A DNA stretch of 64,000 nucleotides from Actinomyces bowdenii (GTDB taxonomy: Bacteria; Actinomycetota; Actinomycetes; Actinomycetales; Actinomycetaceae): positions 62,001 through 126,000 of the forward strand of contig NZ_JAGFOU010000001.1 of NCBI RefSeq assembly GCF_017592395.1. The letters are read 5' to 3'. Position numbers and translations under genes: made by a program. The notes beneath the pieces were generated by a model. The model made no database searches, was not told the DNA's origin, and worked only from the letters and a program-made list of their open reading frames with translations. Positions 23,736 through 31,862 of the stretch are shown one piece after another; the stretch's first letter is position 1, and each line of letters starts with the position of its first letter.

Positions 23736-25298
23736 ATGTCAGAGCTCACGATGAGGCGCAGCATGACGGCGAGCACCGGGGTCGGGACGCCCCATGAGCG
23801 TCCCGCGCTCAACGACCCCGCCGTCCTGAGCGCCGAGATCCTCACGCCCGCCGAGCTGGCCGCGATCGGCGCGGCACCGCGCCGGACCCCCACCGCCGCC
23901 CCGAGTCCCGCCGGGCCCTGGCCCCTCCGGCCGGCATCCCACGAAGCACCGCGCCCCTCCGGACACGCCTGCCGGGTGCTCTTCGCCCCCGAGACCATCA
24001 ATATTGCCGAGGTCACGCGGGGCATCGAGGTCGCCAAGCGCATGCCCGAGGGCGTGGACTGTGTTTTCACGGGCTTCTCCCCCCGCAACAGGGAGCTCAT
24101 CGAGGAGGCGGGCTTCGAGTTCATCCTCCAGGAGCCGCTCCTGACCGACGAGCAGGCCCGTCAGGCGCTGGACTTCGACCAGGGCCGCGGCCACCGCCAC
24201 CCCTTCACCCGCACCATGCTCTCCCAGCGGGTGGCCAGCGAGCGCGCGCTCATCCGCAGGCTGTGCGCCAGCGCCGTGGTGGTGGGGGTGACCCCGAGCC
24301 AGTTCATCTCGGCGCGGGCGGAGTCCGTGCCGCTGGTCTTCGTGCGCCCCTTCGCCTACTCCCTGCCCCACGTGAGCATCGCGCGCTCCTACGGCACCAC
24401 CGGCTTCCTGCCCCGCACCACCCGGCGGCAGCGAGTGATCGACCGCGCCGCCGCCGGGCTGTTCCGCACCGTGGCCTCCCGCGTGCCCCTGCCCCGGTCC
24501 TTCTACCAGGTGGCCGCTGATCACGGCGTGGACCTGGCGCGCAATGTGGCCGCAGCCCTGACCGCCGACCTCAACCTCATCGCCTCGGCCCCGCATCTGC
24601 TGCCCCAGCACCTCGAGATGCCTGCGGGCCACCGCGTCGTCGGCCCCATCTTCGCCCGCCTGCCCGGCCCGGTCCCCCCGCTGGTGGCCCGGCTCGCCGA
24701 CGGCGACCAGCCGGTGGTCTACTTCGCCATCGGCTCCTCGGGCAACAGGGACCTGGCGCTATCAGTGCTGCGCGGCCTGGGCCAGGCGCCCTGCCAGGTC
24801 GTGGCCCCCGTGCGCAACTACCTGCACGAGGAGGATCTGACCGGCCTTCCCGCCAACGTGCATGTCACGGACTGGCTGCCCGCTGATCGCCTGGGCGGGG
24901 CCATCGACCTGGCCATCACCCACGGCGGTGAGGGGACCGTCCAGACCAGCTGCACGCAGGGCTGGCCCTTCATCGGCATCCCCCTGCAGTTCGAGCAGCG
25001 CTTCAATGTGCAGCGCTGCGTGGCCTTCGGCTCGGCACGCCTGCTGCCGCAGAAGCAGGTGGCCTCCACCGACTGGGCCGCACTGGTGCGCCAGGCCCTG
25101 GCCGATGAGGAGATGCGGGCCAGGGCCGCGCAGATGGCCGGGCTCATGAGCGGCCTCGACGGCCCCGGCCAGGCGGCCCGGGCGATCATGGAGCTGCTGG
25201 AGGGGCCGGGGGCGCCCACCGGCCTTCCGGGAGCCGCCCCGGCGGGCGCCTGCGCAGCCCTGGGCCCAACCCAAGAGCGAGCCCTGGCCCTGGCCTGA
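23736..25298 (+). CDS. UGT/MGT-like GT-B glycosyltransferase (GT1 type)
   Basis: A 520-residue protein. An N-terminal extension of about 75 residues precedes HACRVLFAPETINIAEVTRG, the first strand of the GT-B fold. The C-terminal domain has VVYFAIGSSGN and the donor-binding AITHGGEGTVQTSCTQGWPFIGIPLQFEQ, matching the HGG...P...Q pattern of GT1 enzymes such as macrolide and sterol glycosyltransferases. The usual Asp before the final Gln is Glu here (FEQ rather than DQ). The acceptor is unknown and no antibiotic cluster is nearby. The ATG has AGGGAAGG upstream. Confidence 0.82.
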   Translation: MSELTMRRSMTASTGVGTPHERPALNDPAVLSAEILTPAELAAIGAAPRRTPTAAPSPAGPWPLRPASHEAPRPSGHACRVLFAPETINIAEVTRGIEVAKRMPEGVDCVFTGFSPRNRELIEEAGFEFILQEPLLTDEQARQALDFDQGRGHRHPFTRTMLSQRVASERALIRRLCASAVVVGVTPSQFISARAESVPLVFVRPFAYSLPHVSIARSYGTTGFLPRTTRRQRVIDRAAAGLFRTVASRVPLPRSFYQVAADHGVDLARNVAAALTADLNLIASAPHLLPQHLEMPAGHRVVGPIFARLPGPVPPLVARLADGDQPVVYFAIGSSGNRDLALSVLRGLGQAPCQVVAPVRNYLHEEDLTGLPANVHVTDWLPADRLGGAIDLAITHGGEGTVQTSCTQGWPFIGIPLQFEQRFNVQRCVAFGSARLLPQKQVASTDWAALVRQALADEEMRARAAQMAGLMSGLDGPGQAARAIMELLEGPGAPTGLPGAAPAGACAALGPTQERALALA

Positions 25299-25373
25299 GC
25301 CCGGCCGTCCTCAGCGCCCCCGGATCCGGGCCCCGGCACTCGGACCCCGGTATATCTGGGCACAGGACCACGG

Positions 25374-25546
25374 TTCAGTGAGGGTCATTCACAGATGCCA
25401 CGATGCCCTCGTTCGACCAGGTCGGGGGCCATCTGCGCCGGTCTGTGAATGACCTTCGCTGAAGGTTGTTCACAGACCGAGGGAAGTGGGTCCTGACCCG
25501 GGCAAACACGCATGGTCGGCGCCTCTCTGAATGACCTTCATCGCCG
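25374..25546. repeat. Paired inverted repeats of a GGTCATTCACAGA motif
   Basis: Four copies in alternating orientation: GGTCATTCACAGA (25382), TCTGTGAATGACC (25443), GGTTGTTCACAGA (25466) and TCTCTGAATGACC (about 25524). They form two successive stem-loops with loops of roughly 47 nt. It begins about 75 bp after the glycosyltransferase stop. Confidence 0.65.
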
Positions 25547-25656
25547 GGGTTGTCTGTGGATTGCAGGGGTTGTCGGTAGATCGGAGGGGTCCTGGGGATG
25601 CGGAGTGCTGACAAGACCGGAGATCCGCGGGCAACGCCGGTGATCTGCAGCCGGCC
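25546..25656. repeat. Palindromic intergenic element, copy 2 (partner at 1.4 kb)
   Basis: Two 20-nt direct units (GGTTGTCTGTGGATTGCAGG and GGTTGTCGGTAGATCGGAGG) are followed by a core ending GTGCTGACAA and two diverged units in inverse orientation. About 56 of 68 bases are identical to 1401-1468, in the same orientation relative to the window. Confidence 0.7.
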
Positions 25657-25866
25657 CCGGCGAGCTGGGGTCGGCCTGCGCCGATGGCCACAGTGCAGCC
25701 GCGGTCTCGCCCCCCCCAGGGGTGGTGGCCGCCACTGCGGTGCCCTGTGCCCCGAGAACTGGGCCTGCCTTGACCTCGACATCGTCGGAGGCTCGCGAAG
25801 CGCCCTGTGCCCCGAGCGCGTGGGTCTGCCCTGCTGTGCGTGCGCCGGCGTCCTGTCGGGCCGGTC

Positions 25867-25985
25867 TGCTGGGTCAGCCGTTCTTCGCCGGGTCAGCCGC
25901 ATCCTGCTCGTTCAGATTGGTCCATCCGACCCAGCAGGATGCGCCTGACCCAGCAGAAAACGACTCACCCCGCGAAGAATCGTTC
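25867..25985. repeat. Palindromic array of 19-nt units around a GGGTCAG motif
   Basis: Direct units such as TTCTTCGCCGGGTCAGCCG (25881-25899) are followed by inverted ones. The central arms, GGGTCAGCCGCATCCTGCT at 25890-25908 and AGCAGGATGCGCCTGACCC at 25933-25951, match at 18 of 19. A further outer inverted copy reads CGCGAAGAATCG at the right end. Confidence 0.65.
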
Positions 25986-26078
25986 CAAGAGTCCCATACC
26001 ATCGTGACGCGCCAGCACCCGCCCGGTTAACCACCAAGCGGTAGGATCGGGTGGCCATCCAGGTCGAAGGAGCCCACA

Positions 26079-28649
26079 GTGATCACCACCGCCCCTGACA
26101 CCCCCGAGGATCCGTCCCCCGTCCCGGACCCCGCCGAGCACCACGCCCCCGCCCCTGCGGAGTGCCGCGCCCCCGCCCCCGCGGAGCACCGCACCTCCAC
26201 CCCCGCGGAGCACCGCACCCGTGCGGCACAGCTGGTGGCGCGGATGACCCTGGAGGAGAAGGCCTCCCTGACCTCCGGTGACGACTTCTGGCACCTCAAG
26301 GCCATCGAGCGCCTCGGTATCCCGCGGATCATGGTCACCGACGGGCCCCACGGCCTGCGCAAGCAGGCCACGGCCACCGATCGCCCAGGCCTGGGCGACT
26401 CCGTGCCGGCCACCTGCTTCCCCACCGCCGCCACCCTGGGCTCCACCTGGGATCCCGAGCTCATCGGGGCCGTGGGCCGGGCGCTGGGCGCCGAGACCGC
26501 CGCCAACGGCGTCGCCGTCATCCTGGGCCCCGGGGTCAACATGAAGCGCTCACCCCTGTGCGGGCGCAACTTCGAGTACCTCGCGGAGGACCCCCTGCTG
26601 GCCGGGCGCATCGGCGCCGCCCTCGTGGCCGGGATCCAGGCCCAGGGGGTGGGGGCCTGCCTCAAGCACTATGCCGTCAACAACCAGGAGACCGACCGCA
26701 TGCGGGTGGATGCGCGCGTCTCGCCGCGGGCCCTGCGCGAGATCTACCTGCCGGCCTTCGAGCACATCGTGCGCGCCGTCCAGCCCTGGAGCCTCATGTG
26801 CTCCTACAACCGGGTCAACGGCATCCACGCCTCCGAGGATCCCTGGCTGCTGAGCACCGTGCTGCGACAGGAGTGGGGCTTCGAGGGCGTCGTGGTCTCC
26901 GACTGGGGCGCCGTCAACGAGCGCGTCCCCGGCCTCGCCGCCGGACTGGACCTGGAGATGCCCGCCTCCGGGGGCCGGACCGATGCCCGGATCGTGGAGG
27001 CGGTGCGTGAGGGGCGCCTGGCGGAGGCCGTGCTGGACACCGCCGCTGAGCGCATCACCACCCTCATCCTGCACACCGCCGCGGCCCTGGAGTCCGCGCG
27101 GGCCGCGGGCGGGGGCTACGACGCCCGGGCCCACCACGCCCTGGCCCAGCGCGTGGCCGCCGAGGGCACCGTCCTGCTCAAGAACGAGCCGGTCGGCCCC
27201 ACCGCCACCCCCGCACTGCCGCTGGCAGCCGGCTCCTTCACCGCCGAGCACCCCCTGGCCCTCATCGGCGAGTTCGCCCGCACCCCGCGCTACCAGGGGG
27301 CCGGCTCCTCCGTCATCACCCCCACCCGCCTGGACACCGCCCTGGAGGGATTCATCCAGGCACTGGGCGAGGATGCCGTGGCCTTCGCCCCGGGCTACCC
27401 CCTGGCCGAGGCCGCCGGGAAGGAGGGTCAGGAGCTGTCCGCGCAGGTCCTGCGCGCGAATGCCGTGGAGACCGCCCGCGGCGCCACGGCCGTCCTGCTG
27501 GTGGGCCTGCCCCAGATCGATGAGTCCGAGGGCTATGACCGCAGCCACATGGCGATCCCCACCGAGCAGGTCGAGCTGGTCCGCGCCGTCAGCCAGGTGG
27601 CCGCAGCCACGATCGTCATCGTCGTGGGCGGCTCGGCGGTCGACCTGTCCTGGGACGGCGCCGCCGATGCCCTGGCCATCGCCTGGCTGGGCGGGCAGGC
27701 CGGCGGGTCGGCCATCGCCGACGTCGTCCTGGGGGCGCAGGCCCCCTCGGGGCATCTGGCCGAGACCCTGCCCCGGCGGCTGGCGGACCTGCCGGCCCAG
27801 CTCAACTTCCCCGGGCATGACTCGGTGGTGGACTACGGCGAGGGCGTCTTCATCGGCTACCGGGCCGTGGACGCCATGGAGCGCAAGGTGGCCTACCCCT
27901 TCGGCCACGGCCTGACCTACACGGATTTCACCCTGAGCGGCGTGCACATGAGGCACGTCGGGGACACCGGCGAGGACACGGCGGAGGTTCGGGCGGTTCG
28001 GGCCCGAGGCCCCGTGAGCGCCGCCGACGCCGAGGGGCAGGCCCGCGTCCTGGCCACCGTGCGCGCCACCGTGACCAACACCGGCCAGCGCCCCGGGGCC
28101 CAGGTGGTGCAGGTCTACGTGGGCCGCACCGGCGCCTCCGCCATCCAGCGGGCCCCGCGCGAGCTGCGCGGCTTCACCAAGGTGCGCCTGGAGGCGGGGC
28201 GGTCCACCGGGGTCGAGCTCGCCCTGACCCAGCGGGACCTCTCCTTCTGGGACGAGCCCTCCCAGGCCTGGGTGGTCGAGGCGGGCCGCTACGAGGTGTC
28301 CGTGGGCTTCTCCAGCCGCGACCTGCCCGCCGTCCTGCCCCTGGAGGTCCAGGCCCCCGCACCGGTGCGGGGGCTGCGCCTGGACTCCACGCTGGGCGAG
28401 TGGCTGGGGCACCCGGTGGGAGGCCCTCTCATGGAGCAGGCCCTGGCCGGGACGCTGGCCCGCCTGCGCCAGGACCGCACCACCTTCGAGATGATGTCCG
28501 CCATGCCCGCCAACCGCCTGGTGGCCATGCCCGGCATGGACCTGGACCCGCCCGCGTACCGCGCCCTGCTCGACCGGGCCCGCGCCCAGGAGGGGCCTGC
28601 CGTGGAGCCCGGGGACGGGCCCGGCGGGGCACTCCCACCGCGGGACTGA
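26079..28649 (+). CDS. GH3-family beta-glucosidase-like glycoside hydrolase
   Basis: An 856-residue enzyme. After a Pro/Ala/Glu-rich N-terminus with PAEHR repeats (about 1-48), the GH3 (alpha/beta)8 domain starts at RMTLEEKASLTSGDDFWH. The nucleophile Asp lies in GVVVSDWGAVNER, and MVTDGPHGLRK and NNQETDRMRVD are substrate-binding hallmarks. The (alpha/beta)6 sandwich (about 345-610) and a C-terminal fibronectin-III-like domain follow. It hydrolyses beta-linked glucosides or related sugars. No signal peptide is visible, so it is probably cytosolic. The GTG at 26079 has AAGGAG upstream. Confidence 0.92.
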   Translation: MITTAPDTPEDPSPVPDPAEHHAPAPAECRAPAPAEHRTSTPAEHRTRAAQLVARMTLEEKASLTSGDDFWHLKAIERLGIPRIMVTDGPHGLRKQATATDRPGLGDSVPATCFPTAATLGSTWDPELIGAVGRALGAETAANGVAVILGPGVNMKRSPLCGRNFEYLAEDPLLAGRIGAALVAGIQAQGVGACLKHYAVNNQETDRMRVDARVSPRALREIYLPAFEHIVRAVQPWSLMCSYNRVNGIHASEDPWLLSTVLRQEWGFEGVVVSDWGAVNERVPGLAAGLDLEMPASGGRTDARIVEAVREGRLAEAVLDTAAERITTLILHTAAALESARAAGGGYDARAHHALAQRVAAEGTVLLKNEPVGPTATPALPLAAGSFTAEHPLALIGEFARTPRYQGAGSSVITPTRLDTALEGFIQALGEDAVAFAPGYPLAEAAGKEGQELSAQVLRANAVETARGATAVLLVGLPQIDESEGYDRSHMAIPTEQVELVRAVSQVAAATIVIVVGGSAVDLSWDGAADALAIAWLGGQAGGSAIADVVLGAQAPSGHLAETLPRRLADLPAQLNFPGHDSVVDYGEGVFIGYRAVDAMERKVAYPFGHGLTYTDFTLSGVHMRHVGDTGEDTAEVRAVRARGPVSAADAEGQARVLATVRATVTNTGQRPGAQVVQVYVGRTGASAIQRAPRELRGFTKVRLEAGRSTGVELALTQRDLSFWDEPSQAWVVEAGRYEVSVGFSSRDLPAVLPLEVQAPAPVRGLRLDSTLGEWLGHPVGGPLMEQALAGTLARLRQDRTTFEMMSAMPANRLVAMPGMDLDPPAYRALLDRARAQEGPAVEPGDGPGGALPPRD

Positions 28650-28750
28650 GGCGGGCCCATCAGGCGGGCCCGGGAGGGCCCGGCTACTCACCTCATCGCT
28701 CGGCCGGGGTCCGGGGTGGTGCGATGGGGGGTTGGCCCGCCATCGGCGCA

Positions 28751-28769
28751 TCAGGTAAGGATAGCCTCA
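28751..28769 (+). promoter_or_regulatory. Probable DtxR/IdeR iron box overlapping the DUF2218 start
   Basis: TCAGGTAAGGATAGCCTCA matches the 19-bp DtxR/IdeR consensus TTAGGTTAGGCTAACCTAA at 14 positions. It covers the -10 region and the first base of the start codon, where iron-loaded repressor would block transcription. Confidence 0.6.
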
Positions 28770-29191
28770 TGAGTGATGCTGAGACTCTCGCCCTCGACCT
28801 CCCCGCCGGCTCCGAGGCCCGGGTGCCCACGCAGCGCCCGGAGCGCTATGGCAAGCAGCTGGTCAGCCACATGGGCCGTAAGATCACCGCCTCCTGGGAT
28901 CCGGCGGCCTCCACGGGCGCCCTGGCCTTCGACCGGGAGGGGCCGGTGACCGGGGTGGTGGAGCTGTCCTGCGAGCCGGGGGCCCTGGTGCTGCGCCTGC
29001 GCACCGACGACGAGCACCTGGCCGGCCTGGAGCAGGTGGTGGGCATCCACCTGGCGCGCTTCGGCGTCAAGGAGGCGATGCGGGTGGGCTGGATCCGTCG
29101 GGACGGCTCTGAGGGCACGGTTCAGGGCCCGCTGAGCCCGCAGGATCTGGAGCGCATGCGCGCCGAGCGCGAGGCCCGCCGCTCCTCCTGA
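28769..29191 (+). CDS. DUF2218-family protein, probably iron-regulated
   Basis: A 140-residue protein. The family core RVPTQRPERYGKQLVSHMGRKITASWD is followed by a beta-rich middle with GVVELSCEPGALVLRL, and HLARFG near the end. DUF2218 proteins have no assigned activity but in actinobacteria are often found beside siderophore and iron-uptake genes. That fits the DtxR-like box over this start codon. No siderophore gene is present in this window. There is no ribosome-binding site before the ATG, consistent with a leaderless message. Confidence 0.85.
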   Translation: MSDAETLALDLPAGSEARVPTQRPERYGKQLVSHMGRKITASWDPAASTGALAFDREGPVTGVVELSCEPGALVLRLRTDDEHLAGLEQVVGIHLARFGVKEAMRVGWIRRDGSEGTVQGPLSPQDLERMRAEREARRSS

Positions 29192-29333
29192 GCGCTCAGC
29201 CCCCTGACAGCCAGGCGCGTTCCGCCCCTGACCGCTGCTCGCCGCCGCTCCCCCGTCGCGGTGCTGCGGCGGGGTGCGTGGCGGCGCTGCCGCGTGAGCA
29301 CCTGCATCCCGCCTCCTGGCGCGGGGCCAAGGC

Positions 29334-30764
29334 CTACATGGTGGCGGGCGCGGTGGTGACCTCCCCGGTGGGCTCGCCGACGCGCAGCATGAGCAGGAGG
29401 CCGACGACGAGCACGGTGATGATGCCCAGGACCCCCCAGTAGCCGGCGCCCGGCCCCACCGCCCTGGTTCCCAGGGCGACGAACAGGGCGTACATGGCGG
29501 GAGCCATGAAGGACACGGCGCGCCCCGTGGTCGCGTAGAGGCCGAAGATCTCGCCCTCCTTGCCCTCGGGGATGAGGCGGGCCAGGAAGGAGCGCGCCGC
29601 GGACTGGGCGGGTCCCACGCATCCGGACAGGATGAGGCCGAGGACCCAGAAGGCCAGAGGGCCGGCATCATGCAGGAGGAAGACGAGGAGCCCGGCGATG
29701 ACCAGCAGGGTGAGGCTGCCCAGGATGACCCTGCGGGCCCCGATGAGGTCATCGAGGCGGCCGGCGGCGATGGTGGTGATGCCGGCGACGATATTGGCGA
29801 CGATGGCGAAGATGATGACCTGGTCGGAGGAGAAGCCGAAGGTGTTGCGGGCGAGGATGCCGCCGTAGGTGAAGACCCCGGCCAGCCCGTCGCGGAAGAT
29901 CGCGGCGGCCAGGAGGAACCACAGGACCTCGGGGTGGTGGCGGTGCAGGTTGACCAGGGTGCCCCACAGCCGCCTGTAGGACGAGAGCAGGGAGTCGCGC
30001 GCCGCCTGCGCGGCCGGCGCCGGGACGCCGTCCTGGGCCGGCGGGCTCGCCTGGGGCGTACCCTGGCCGCGCGCGAGGGCCCGACGGCGCGGGTCGCGCC
30101 TGGACTGGGTGAGGAGCACGGGGATGGCGCTGATGCCGAACCAGGCGGCGGCGATGAGCATGGAGACCCGGACGTTGAGGCCCTTCTCGCCGGTGACGCC
30201 GAACCATCCGACCTCGGGGGCGATGAATCCGACGTAGAGGATGAGCAGCAGGACGATGCCGCCGATGTAGCCCATCCCCCATCCCAGGCCGGAGACGGCG
30301 CCGACGCGGTCCTTGGTGGCCAGGTGGCTGAGCAGTCCGTTGTAGTTGACCGAGGCCAGCTCGAAGAACACGTTGCCCAGCCCCAGCAGGGTGATGCCCA
30401 GCCAGAGGTATCCGGGCTCGGGCAGGACGAGGAAGAGGGCGGCGGAGACCGCGACGACCACCATGGTGTAGACGCCGAGCCACAGCACGGTGCGCCCGGA
30501 GCGGTCCGCGCGCTGCCCGGTGACCGGGGCGAGCAGGGCGATGCAGGCCCCGGCGATGGCCAGGCCCACGCTCAGGGAGGTCTCGTTGCCGGCCTTGTCA
30601 CCGAAGGGCTCGCTGACGAGGTAGACGGTGAAGACGAAGGTGGTGATGACCGCGTTGAAGGCGGCCGACCCCCAGTCCCACAGCCCCCAGGCGATGACGG
30701 GCCAGGACATCAGGGGGGTGGGGCGGTCGGCCGGGGAGGGCGGCCGCGCGGAGGGGAGGCTCAT
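29334..30764 (-). CDS. UMF1/Atg22-like major facilitator superfamily transporter
   Basis: A 476-residue protein with about twelve transmembrane segments. The opening ViAWGLWDWGSAAFNAVITTFVF-type stretch is the hallmark of the UMF1 (Atg22-like) MFS subfamily. A cytosolic loop rich in Arg, Ala and Pro (about residues 230-260) separates the halves. The substrate is unknown; yeast Atg22 exports amino acids from the vacuole. The ATG at 30764 is supported by TAGGGT seven bases upstream; a longer in-frame start at 30857 is not. Confidence 0.82.
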   Translation of the reverse strand: MSLPSARPPSPADRPTPLMSWPVIAWGLWDWGSAAFNAVITTFVFTVYLVSEPFGDKAGNETSLSVGLAIAGACIALLAPVTGQRADRSGRTVLWLGVYTMVVVAVSAALFLVLPEPGYLWLGITLLGLGNVFFELASVNYNGLLSHLATKDRVGAVSGLGWGMGYIGGIVLLLILYVGFIAPEVGWFGVTGEKGLNVRVSMLIAAAWFGISAIPVLLTQSRRDPRRRALARGQGTPQASPPAQDGVPAPAAQAARDSLLSSYRRLWGTLVNLHRHHPEVLWFLLAAAIFRDGLAGVFTYGGILARNTFGFSSDQVIIFAIVANIVAGITTIAAGRLDDLIGARRVILGSLTLLVIAGLLVFLLHDAGPLAFWVLGLILSGCVGPAQSAARSFLARLIPEGKEGEIFGLYATTGRAVSFMAPAMYALFVALGTRAVGPGAGYWGVLGIITVLVVGLLLMLRVGEPTGEVTTAPATM

Positions 30765-30771
30765 GGTGGGA

Positions 30772-30777
30772 ACCCTA
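30772..30777 (-). promoter_or_regulatory. Leaderless -10 box for the MFS gene
   Basis: TAGGGT (minus strand) lies seven bases before the ATG at 30764. Confidence 0.5.
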
Positions 30778-30859
30778 CGGTGCTCGGGCGGCCCGCGCCG
30801 CATGATGGGAATCGATGAGGGCCCGCCCCGGCCCTCCACCGGGCCGCGCCCTGACAATG

Positions 30860-31030
30860 ATCTGGGGTGAGTGGTGTTTCTTGTAGTTCGCGACCCAGTT
30901 GCCCACGCCTCTGGGGCTCCAGGCCTTAGGAGGTGGCCACCGACGTGATCGAGCGTTCCTTGCCGATCATCTGGCGCACTACCTGCTGCTTGATCTCATC
31001 ACAGTCACTTCGCCCTCGAGATGGCTCCAT
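30860..31030 (-). pseudogene. N-terminal fragment of an IS3-type transposase OrfA
   Basis: A 34-codon frame from the ATG at 31030 (stop at 30926) reads EIKQQVVRQMIGKERSITSVA, the first helices of an IS3-family OrfA helix-turn-helix. In another frame just downstream, SPRGVGNWVANYKKHH continues the expected GLSPRTVGNWVxKY pattern, so a frameshift separates the two parts. Nothing of OrfB is seen. The flanking 31030-31185 is unusually AC-rich compared with the rest of the window. Confidence 0.5.
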
Positions 31031-31184
31031 TCTCTCGGATCAAAAGAGGGATGAGGATCCCCTTGTCCAACAAACACCACCCACCCCAGACCGACCCCCA
31101 CCCGACCCTAGTGTGCCAGACACCCACCCCACCCCCACCATTCCAACGAGAAACCCACTTCAAACCGAGAAACACACCAAAACA

Positions 31185-31520
31185 TCAGGAGCCAGGCCAG
31201 ACGCATACGGCCCAGTTGAAGGCCGGGACAGGTCGATCGCCGGTCGACACGCTGTTGACGCTCTTGAGGCCGTTGAGCCGGGAGCTCACCTGCGCCTCGT
31301 ACTCCCCTCCCTGAACCGGTGTCTGCTGCTTCAAGTCCTCCGGAAGCGCCTCCAGCTCCGAGATGATCTTCAGGAACTGCTCATCCTCGGCGGTCAGAAC
31401 GGCGGTTGACGCGGGTGCTCCCGCAGACGTGCCCGAGGTACTGCTGGCCCATGCTGCAGGGGCGACCAGCAGGCCGGCACCGGTGAGAGCGGCGATCCTG
31501 GTGAACTCTCGACGTTCCAT
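31185..31520 (-). CDS. Small Tat-exported protein, possibly truncated
   Basis: A 111-residue protein. MERREFTRIAALTGAGLLVAP is a twin-arginine-type signal followed by AWAS as a cleavage site. The mature part begins with an acidic helical segment (TAEDEQFLKIISELEALPEDLKQQ) and ends FNWAVCVWPGS. I do not recognise the family. The stop codon lies at the edge of the AC-rich segment next to the transposase remnant, and a hydrophobic AFNWAVCV just before the end suggests the original protein was longer. The start is supported by AGGAGG. Confidence 0.65.
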   Translation of the reverse strand: MERREFTRIAALTGAGLLVAPAAWASSTSGTSAGAPASTAVLTAEDEQFLKIISELEALPEDLKQQTPVQGGEYEAQVSSRLNGLKSVNSVSTGDRPVPAFNWAVCVWPGS

Positions 31521-31765
31521 GACTCCTCCTCTTCCTCAGAGAAGCCCGAATGGCTCCTCCCCAGGAGCCCTATGAAGAAGTTGCGTGACAGGTCACTACT
31601 GATGATGATCAATCTACCCGCGAAGGAGCACTATCCGACCCCTTCTACTCAGGGATCACACATTCCGCTCTCACTCCGCTTCTTGAGCACGTCCAGCCCG
31701 AATCTCGTTCACAGCCGAGGGCGAGTGAGCCCCGCCTGGGCGTGCGGCACCGGGTCCGGTGACAT

Positions 31766-31828
31766 TCTCGTACCTTAGCTGGTGGTCTCGCACGTCTGGA
31801 GTACGAGACCACCAGCTAAGGTACGAGA
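31766..31828. repeat. 25-bp perfect inverted repeat with internal TCTCG units
   Basis: Arms 31766-31790 and 31804-31828 are perfectly complementary around 13 nt. Each arm has TCTCGTAC (or TCTCGCAC at its inner edge) twice with a 20-nt period, mirrored as GTACGAGA on the other side. It lies 35 bp beyond the ispD stop and may act as its terminator. Confidence 0.75.
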
Positions 31829-31862
31829 CCGTGGGGTCGGCTTGTCGACGGGTTCGCCAGGA

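Larger units (their letters stand above)
25299..26078. other. 780-bp non-coding region filled with palindromic elements
   Basis: Three distinct inverted-repeat elements (listed separately) occupy more than half of this gap between two rightward genes. No open frame here has a recognisable domain. TAGGAT at 26042-26047 is a probable -10 for the downstream glycosidase. Confidence 0.6.

Noticed and set aside
25374-25985. Possible CRISPR array
   Set aside because: Units of 19-20 nt are adjacent rather than separated by unique spacers, they invert at the centre, and no cas gene is nearby.
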